From: Bryobacterales bacterium
GTDB taxonomy: Bacteria > Cyanobacteriota > Vampirovibrionia > Obscuribacterales > Obscuribacteraceae
DNA: 11,511 nt
NCBI GenBank assembly: GCA_903970295.1
Contig: CAJCHQ010000892.1
Span: 1-11,511, forward strand
Direction of reading: 5' to 3'
The translations under genes were made by a program, and so were the position numbers. This document shows, piece after piece, positions 7,036 through 11,511 of this stretch; positions within the stretch are counted from its first letter, which is position 1; each line of letters opens with the position of its first letter. A model generated the notes under the pieces. The model saw only the letters and a list, made by a program, of their open reading frames with translations, was not told the DNA's origin and did not search any database.

Positions 7036-7076
7036 CTGGTCAGGTCTCTTTGAACAAAACGGAGTAATCTGACCAG
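7036..7076 (+). promoter_or_regulatory. Inverted repeat framing the thioredoxin gene's ribosome binding site
   Basis: CTGGTCAG (7036-7043) is perfectly complementary to CTGACCAG (7069-7076), which ends directly against the ATG at 7077. The loop contains GGAG (7061-7064), the only Shine-Dalgarno-like sequence. In the transcript this 8-bp hairpin would put the ribosome binding site in its loop and its 3' arm beside the start codon, which could limit or modulate initiation. Confidence 0.45.
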
Positions 7077-7970
7077 ATGGACCGACACCGAATTTTGAGA
7101 ATCGCTTCAATCACTGGTCAGATCGCACTGACGATCGCGATGGTGGCAGTGCTCTGTTTCTATTCCTGCCTCAACGGGTTCAATCCGCATGTCACCATCT
7201 GGCAACAACCCTGTTTTTTCTTGAGCCTCGCTCTTTTCCTGGGAATTGGCTTGGGTTGGCTAATTTCGAAACGAGTCTTGGTACCATTCCAATGGACCGT
7301 CCTTGGCTTGTTCATATATCTACTATGTTTCAAGAGTGCGGCATTCGATTGGGCAATGTGGACGCCTCGCACCACAGAAGAGAGAGTTCGCTACGAAATC
7401 GCCGGACCGACTCTTGATGAAAAAATGTTCGACATTAAAGCCAGTCCGGCAAGACTGCTTCTGGTCGATTTCTGGGCCACCTGGTGCGCACCATGCAGAG
7501 CCCAACTCAAACACATCAAGCATGCATATTCGCTCTACCACGATCAAGGATTGGACATTGTCGGAGTCAGTTGCGACATCGATAAAGATGCACTCAGCCA
7601 ATTCGTGCAGGACAACGACATGCCGTGGCCGCAAATCATATTCGATGAGCAGCTCGCAGGACAAGCCTGGAGCCCGCTTGCGACAAAATGCGATATCCAC
7701 GCAATACCCAGCGTCTTACTGCTTGATCCCCAAAGTATGCATGTGATTGCCTCCACCAGTGGTGCGCAACTCGACTCGGTAGTTGGTGGCATTTTGAAAC
7801 ATCTACCCGATAAAAACATCACACCCGATCAAGCCGAAGACAATAAATTAGTATTTATTCCAGTCATGCCCTATGTGACTGGGCTGCTCTTTTCATTGAT
7901 CGGAGCACTAATTGCTCGAAGAAAAACTCGCAGACCGTCGCTAAAATTAGTGCATTCAAAACCCGCTTAA
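7077..7970 (+). CDS. Membrane-anchored TlpA-like thioredoxin-fold oxidoreductase
   Basis: The 297-residue product has about three N-terminal membrane helices (roughly residues 10-32, 45-64 and 70-88), a TlpA/AhpC-type thioredoxin domain (about 108-245) and a C-terminal helix (about 262-280). The domain contains the redox-active WCAPC (136-140), preceded by VDFWAT, and the cis-proline loop HAIPSV with P211, so the catalytic residues are complete. Proteins of this type reduce disulfides outside the cytoplasm, for example in cytochrome c maturation or metallochaperone reduction. With an odd number of N-terminal helices the domain should lie on the opposite side from the N terminus, but topology is inferred. 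The neighbouring Cys-rich exported protein is an obvious candidate partner. GGAG lies 12 bases before the ATG, slightly far. A Cys in the third helix (C84) is a possible electron-relay residue, but this is speculative. Confidence 0.9.
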   Translation: MDRHRILRIASITGQIALTIAMVAVLCFYSCLNGFNPHVTIWQQPCFFLSLALFLGIGLGWLISKRVLVPFQWTVLGLFIYLLCFKSAAFDWAMWTPRTTEERVRYEIAGPTLDEKMFDIKASPARLLLVDFWATWCAPCRAQLKHIKHAYSLYHDQGLDIVGVSCDIDKDALSQFVQDNDMPWPQIIFDEQLAGQAWSPLATKCDIHAIPSVLLLDPQSMHVIASTSGAQLDSVVGGILKHLPDKNITPDQAEDNKLVFIPVMPYVTGLLFSLIGALIARRKTRRPSLKLVHSKPA

Positions 7971-7998
7971 TATTGCAATCTTCGGACTCTAATCAAAA

Positions 7999-8352
7999 GT
8001 GATTTACAAAAAAGTCTACGAGTTAGTGCGTCTGATTCCCAAAGGTCGGGTCTTGACCTACGGTTTGATCTCCCTCAAGCTCGGTGGAAGGCTCAGCCCG
8101 CAGGGCGTTGGTTGGGCTCTGAAGGCTCTCGGTCGCAGCAAAAAAGCAGAACTTGCAGGCTATGATTCGAACACCGTCCCCTGGCATCGAGTAGTTAACT
8201 CGGAGGGCGGAATCAGCACTCATCGCATTCCCGAAATCCCACCAGATATGCAGCGAACGCTCCTGTCCCGCGAAGGAATCAAGTTCAGTCGGGAAGAAAA
8301 ATTAGACCTGGACAAGTACCTATGGAAAGAGTTTCTTTCCTCCGATAAATGA
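7999..8352 (+). CDS. Alkyltransferase-like protein (ATL), MGMT-fold DNA-binding domain
   Basis: The 117-residue product matches the C-terminal DNA-binding domain of O6-alkylguanine-DNA alkyltransferases, including the helix-turn-helix region (GRVLTYGLISLKLGG, 16-30) and the VGWAL segment. The active-site motif is PWHRVV (61-66), with Trp in place of the methyl-accepting Cys. That change defines ATL proteins, which bind O6-alkylguanine, flip out the base and flag the lesion for nucleotide excision repair without repairing it. The C-terminal LDLDKYLW resembles the ending of E. coli ATL (YbaZ). The position usually held by the Arg finger, two residues before VG, is Gln (SPQGVG). The start is a GTG at 7999, 28 bases after the thioredoxin stop, with no clear ribosome binding site. 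The stop overlaps the next start as ATGA. Confidence 0.88.
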   Translation: MIYKKVYELVRLIPKGRVLTYGLISLKLGGRLSPQGVGWALKALGRSKKAELAGYDSNTVPWHRVVNSEGGISTHRIPEIPPDMQRTLLSREGIKFSREEKLDLDKYLWKEFLSSDK

Positions 8353-9029
8353 TGCAAATGCATTCCTTCAGCCGTTCTGCAGCACCTGATAGTTTCATCG
8401 GTGGACTATTCTTCCTCATTTTCGGAAGCGTGCTATTCCATTTTCCAATCGATATAAAAAGCGTCGCCATAACTTACGCCACAACGTTTTCCCTGTGCAT
8501 AATTTTTAGTCGATTGCCCTCGACTGGACAACGAGTGATGTATTGGATATTTGTCTCTCTGGCGTTATGCTCGCCCATCGCCATCTTGGCACTTGGTAAT
8601 TTTCTTACCCAGACGTCTAACGAGGCGAAAAGTTATTATCACCACCGGCAATACCAGCAAGCTCTTGATAAATACAGCGCCATCAAGTCCGATGCACACT
8701 CGTGGTTGGACTGCGGAGATTGCTATCTCCAGCTTGGTCAAGACCAGAAAGCGATTGAAAACTACGCTAGAGCAGCTGAGCTGCAAGCGGAACAGGTGAA
8801 AATAACGCTCGCAGATAAAGCTAACAATCCATCAGACTACAAACAAGCATCGGACTCTCTGGCAGCGACCTATTATCGGCTGGCGAAAGCGTACGAAAGG
8901 AACGAGGAGAAGGCACTTTCTCAAAAAAGCTATCAGACAGCCAAAAAGCTTGGTTACAAGCCCACCTCTTGGACGAGCGACATACAGCACGAAATATCGA
9001 CATGTGAGCCGATTCAGAAGAAGAATTGA
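8349..9029 (+). CDS. Membrane protein with C-terminal TPR domain
   Basis: The 226-residue product has three predicted membrane helices (about residues 15-31, 37-54 and 63-84) followed by a soluble helical domain (about 89-205). That domain contains TPR-like repeats, for example AKSYYHHRQYQQALDKY, WLDCGDCYLQLGQDQKAIENY and a third repeat ending in SYQTAKKLGY. It is likely a membrane-bound scaffold; no catalytic residues are visible and the partner is unknown. The ATG at 8349 overlaps the ATL stop codon (ATGA), so translation is probably coupled; in-frame ATGs at 8352 and 8358 are alternatives. It is the last gene of the + strand run that starts with the PCYCGC protein. It ends 278 bases before the convergent metalloprotease gene, with no clear terminator of its own. 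Confidence 0.82.
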   Translation: MMQMHSFSRSAAPDSFIGGLFFLIFGSVLFHFPIDIKSVAITYATTFSLCIIFSRLPSTGQRVMYWIFVSLALCSPIAILALGNFLTQTSNEAKSYYHHRQYQQALDKYSAIKSDAHSWLDCGDCYLQLGQDQKAIENYARAAELQAEQVKITLADKANNPSDYKQASDSLAATYYRLAKAYERNEEKALSQKSYQTAKKLGYKPTSWTSDIQHEISTCEPIQKKN

Positions 9030-9119
9030 ACCGCGGTTTGAAAGCTGAGCGTTATCTCTGGTCATAATTATCGAAGAATTGGAGATAATAAGAAATTTGG
9101 CTGTAAATTCCACTAGAAT

Positions 9120-9145
9120 AAAAAAAGAGAGCAAGACATGTTCTC
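9120..9145 (-). terminator. Probable rho-independent terminator of the metalloprotease transcript
   Basis: On the minus strand, GAGAAC (9140-9145) and GCTCTC (9127-9132) form a short stem with one mismatch around a 7-base loop, followed at once by seven T residues (9120-9126). The stem is weak but the T run is clear. Transcription from the metalloprotease gene would pass through the structured element at 9152-9263 before ending here. Confidence 0.45.
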
Positions 9146-9151
9146 AACCCT

Positions 9152-9263
9152 GGAAGTCGCCTAGGCTAACATGGCACCCGGTTTTTGGCTTTGCTCCTAC
9201 TGAGCTTTGAACAAGGTGCCGGGGCGACTTCCGCTGGGCTAACCGGCAACCCGTGCCAGGGCG
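9152..9263. repeat. Structured intergenic element with an internal duplication
   Basis: GGAAGTCGCC (9152-9161) is perfectly complementary to GGCGACTTCC (9223-9232). Nested inside, GGCACC (9173-9178) pairs with GGTGCC (9215-9220). The order GGCTAAC, GGCACCC, GTGCC, GGGGCG in this module recurs at once as GGCTAAC (9237-9243), GGCAACCC (9245-9252), GTGCC (9253-9257) and AGGGCG (9258-9263), without the long apical loop. The element lies between two convergent gene ends. It may be a structured RNA in the 3' leader-out of the protease transcript, or an intergenic repeat. No known RNA family was recognised; strand is undecided. Confidence 0.6.
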
Positions 9264-9307
9264 GGCCATCATGACGACCAAATGCGCTGAGATTACAGAA
9301 GCTAATT

Positions 9308-11266
9308 CTACTTGTTGTGTCGAACCTTGAGCGCGCTAGCGGTGAGCTCTTTCGCACCATCATCGGTCGTAGCGACATTATTCTTAGGCGCTTCGTTATA
9401 TAGAGCGACCATCGTCCGCTTGTCCCGATCGGAAAGCGGGAACTCCAGTCCATCTGGCATCGAGCAGTAATACATGATGTCGTATGTTTGTTGACTGTGA
9501 TCGAGTCCCAGAGCATGCCCGATTTCGTGCAAGTCGACAGCTTTGGCCGTGCGGATCATCTGATCGTCAGCACATTTCTTATCGAATAAGGAATATAGAT
9601 CTATCGTCGCCGAGATAATCTGACCGTTCTCCGGAATTGCCATTCTGTGGGTCAAACCGAGTTCTTCCAGGCTACCCATTTTTGTCTTCTCGGATGTCCA
9701 GGCGCATTTTATATTCGCCAGCTCCGGTCTGTCGACAAAGACGAAGCTGATTTTGCCCTGGCAAGAATCTTCCCATTCTTTGAAGGACTCTTTTAAAGTT
9801 GTAGCGAAGGCTGGACGATATCCGTTGACGCTGGCATTTTGATCAATGTAGACTTTCAGAGGCATCGAGCTGGGCAACCAGCGTTGCACCCCTTCTTTCG
9901 TAGCATCGGTTAGGTAATCACCATCAGCCTGATGGAAAAAATTATGATCGAGGATATCGATTGTTTTTCGTGCCTCGTCAGCCCTGTCGCCACTACCGCC
10001 CATTGCTAAGAATTTCGTGTAGTACTTATGAGCCGATTTGAAATCTCGCAGATGACGAGCAGCATCCCCGGCCGTGTAATAAAAATCAGCGTTGCCGCTG
10101 TTTTGCTGGATGGCCATGCGGCACTCCGACAAGGCCTGTTCGTAATCTTGCGTCTCGTTATATGCAATGCCTAAAGCGTGCCTGGCGTCATCCAAAGAAG
10201 GATCAATTTTCAGTGCCCCGTTGAAACATTCGATTGACTGCTGGTAACGATCGGCATTGAGATGTTCGACTCCTTTGTTATAGAGATCGATTGCTTCGTT
10301 GTGGGTTTTGACTTCCTGATTGATTCGTCGAACGCTATGCCGATCGGCGTGACGTCCGCGATAGATAGTCGGAGGTGGGCTCGTCGAATTTGTGTAACTG
10401 GGAGGTGGCGCCGAAGGCATATATGCACTAGGCGCATAAGACACGGGCGGCACACCACTCTGCGGACCGGGCTGTGGCTGGTAAGCGCCGCTTTGATAAG
10501 CACCAGGCTGATAGACTCCAGTCTGCAAGTTAAGGGCAGTTCCCGGGTAGGCTGTCGGATAACTCGATGGATAGCTGTGCGAATAACCGACGCCAGGATT
10601 ACCACCAGCGAATCGATCGCTCGACCCTCCGCCATTGGCGGCATTCGACGGCGGAAAAGCGTAAGCACTGTCGGAAGCATTGTAAGCACCGCCCGGGCCT
10701 CGACCGGCAGCGCCACTGAAGGGCGGAATGGTAGCGGAGGCATTGACAGCGGTCGACGAAGCATGGGCAGCCGCACTGTTTGCCACAGCAGACGAAGCGT
10801 TATTAGAATCTGGCGACGCGCTGGCTGCACCCGGAGCATAGTTCGCATCAATCGAGGAATCGCTCGGAGGAGGGGCGGAGCCACCGCTGTAGGAGCCGCT
10901 GAATGCCGACGGCCCGTTCAAATAACTACCGCTGTGGCGATTGTTGGCCGGATAACTCGTACCCGAGTAAGTCTGCCCCTTGTAATAGCCGGTCCCTGTT
11001 ATGTCTCCAGGATTACCGCTGCTGTAGCTCGGGGCACTGCCAGCCGCACTGGCATCGAAACTCGAATTACCTGAGTAAGCGCCGCTGTTAGAGTTCGAAG
11101 ACGAATCGCCAGAAGTGCGTGCGGCGTGGCGGGCTGCGTGCCGCAGAACACTTGTACCAATGCCTATTAGGCTACTGTATTGAGCGTTAGCTGCTGAGCC
11201 GCCGCTCGTGAAAGACACCGCAAGCCCCAGAATCATGGCTTTCTTGGGCAACGCCAAAGGCTTCAT
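9308..11266 (-). CDS. Exported matrixin-like zinc metalloprotease with low-complexity and TPR regions
   Basis: The 652-residue product starts with a signal peptide (cleavage likely at ANA-QY near residue 28). Residues 30-310 are low complexity, rich in Ser, Gly, Ala, Pro, Tyr and Asn, with local repeats such as YQPGAYQSGAYQPQPG near 252-267. TPR units (for example LYNKGVEHLNADRYQQSIECF) span about 320-430. The C-terminal domain (about 460-620) is a metzincin of the matrixin/M10 type: HEIGHALGLDH (580-590) supplies the three zinc-binding His and the catalytic Glu (581), and IMYY (597-600) is the Met-turn. A PRCGxPD cysteine switch is absent, so latency, if any, works differently. Such enzymes cleave proteins outside the cytoplasm; the substrate is unknown. 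The ATG at 11266 is fixed by GGGAGG eight bases upstream. Confidence 0.9.
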   Translation of the reverse strand: MKPLALPKKAMILGLAVSFTSGGSAANAQYSSLIGIGTSVLRHAARHAARTSGDSSSNSNSGAYSGNSSFDASAAGSAPSYSSGNPGDITGTGYYKGQTYSGTSYPANNRHSGSYLNGPSAFSGSYSGGSAPPPSDSSIDANYAPGAASASPDSNNASSAVANSAAAHASSTAVNASATIPPFSGAAGRGPGGAYNASDSAYAFPPSNAANGGGSSDRFAGGNPGVGYSHSYPSSYPTAYPGTALNLQTGVYQPGAYQSGAYQPQPGPQSGVPPVSYAPSAYMPSAPPPSYTNSTSPPPTIYRGRHADRHSVRRINQEVKTHNEAIDLYNKGVEHLNADRYQQSIECFNGALKIDPSLDDARHALGIAYNETQDYEQALSECRMAIQQNSGNADFYYTAGDAARHLRDFKSAHKYYTKFLAMGGSGDRADEARKTIDILDHNFFHQADGDYLTDATKEGVQRWLPSSMPLKVYIDQNASVNGYRPAFATTLKESFKEWEDSCQGKISFVFVDRPELANIKCAWTSEKTKMGSLEELGLTHRMAIPENGQIISATIDLYSLFDKKCADDQMIRTAKAVDLHEIGHALGLDHSQQTYDIMYYCSMPDGLEFPLSDRDKRTMVALYNEAPKNNVATTDDGAKELTASALKVRHNK

Positions 11267-11274
11267 CAGAAGAA

Positions 11275-11280
11275 CCTCCC
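11275..11280 (-). promoter_or_regulatory. Shine-Dalgarno site of the metalloprotease gene
   Basis: GGGAGG on the minus strand lies eight bases before the ATG at 11266. It supports that start, which also begins a standard signal peptide. Confidence 0.8.
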
Positions 11281-11511
11281 ACCGAACACTGTGCTGTCTT
11301 AATACCCGCTAAATGGCAGATCAAGACAGATTCGAGGCGATTAGGTCATCTGGACAACAAAACGGCTCAAAATGACGCTCAGTTTCATTGACCAGCGAAA
11401 GCGCATAGGTCTGAGAGAACTGTCTCCGCAACAAGAAATTGCTTAACTCGTGCTGAAGCACGTAAACGGCTGCACACTTCGGCAAGAAGTACAGCAAAAG
11501 GGGGCTTTCAG
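11281..11511. other. Upstream region of the metalloprotease gene, no gene seen
   Basis: No coding region is evident here. The stretch should contain the metalloprotease promoter, but candidate boxes (TATTAA with TTGATC) are only 14 bases apart and unconvincing. One small perfect inverted repeat, CGTGC/GCACG with a TGAA loop (11449-11462), has no T run beside it and so does not look like a terminator. Confidence 0.5.

Noticed and set aside
9152..9232. c-di-GMP-I (GEMM) riboswitch on the minus strand
   Set aside because: The minus strand contains GGAGCAAAGCC, which resembles GACGCAAAGCC, but the upstream GGGCAAACC, the tetraloop hairpin and a proper 3' receptor half are missing, and no gene follows on that strand within range.
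10262..11074. Long + strand open frame opposite the metalloprotease (270 codons) and a 224-codon minus frame overlapping it
   Set aside because: Both are other-frame readings of the Ser/Gly/Ala-rich low-complexity region. Their products are Arg/Ser/Ile-rich with no domain, and the metalloprotease frame has a signal peptide, a ribosome binding site and catalytic motifs.

Overview
The window is bacterial DNA of moderate base composition. It carries one partial and nine complete protein genes, plus two gene-poor stretches with unusual inverted-repeat structure. Clear Shine-Dalgarno sequences (AGGAGG, GGGAGG, AGGTG) precede several starts. Many products have signal peptides, TPR repeats and Ser/Asn/Ala/Gly-rich segments. 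This style would suit a deep-branching, soil-type or environmental lineage such as the Obscuribacterales/Melainabacteria side of the cyanobacterial phylum. That is an impression from gene style only; no marker gene in the window settles it.

Layout. Positions 2-1846 (+) hold the 3' part of a P1B-type heavy-metal ATPase that enters from outside the window. Positions 1847-2689 hold no convincing gene, but contain two related palindromic repeats and a hairpin-rich stretch. Next is a cytoplasmic TPR protein (2690-3238, +). It converges on two secreted or membrane-bound proteins of unknown function (3268-3891 and 3958-5577, both -) that could share a transcript. A third small secreted protein (5669-6175, -) has its own good promoter and ribosome binding site. 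It is divergent from a four-gene + strand run (6387-9029): a PCYCGC-motif Cys-rich exported protein, a membrane-anchored TlpA-like thioredoxin, an alkyltransferase-like DNA-binding protein, and a membrane TPR protein whose start overlaps the preceding stop as ATGA. The intergenic stretch at 9030-9307 holds a strong two-part structured element and a probable terminator. Finally 9308-11266 (-) encodes an exported matrixin-like zinc metalloprotease with a long low-complexity region and TPRs. The last 245 bases hold no identifiable gene.

How the genes may work together. The most coherent unit is the + strand run. An exported Cys/His-rich protein (CYCGC motif plus a CC tail) sits next to a membrane thioredoxin with a WCAPC site, which suggests a thiol-redox or metal-handling pair outside the cytoplasm. 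The alkyltransferase-like protein (a sensor of alkylated guanine that feeds nucleotide excision repair) and the TPR membrane protein follow closely, so the run may be a stress-response operon. The upstream metal ATPase fits a metal theme but is not linked to the run. The most novel material is non-coding: the duplicated GGCTAAC/GGCA/GTGCC structured module near 9152-9263 and the paired palindromes near 1934 and 2366.
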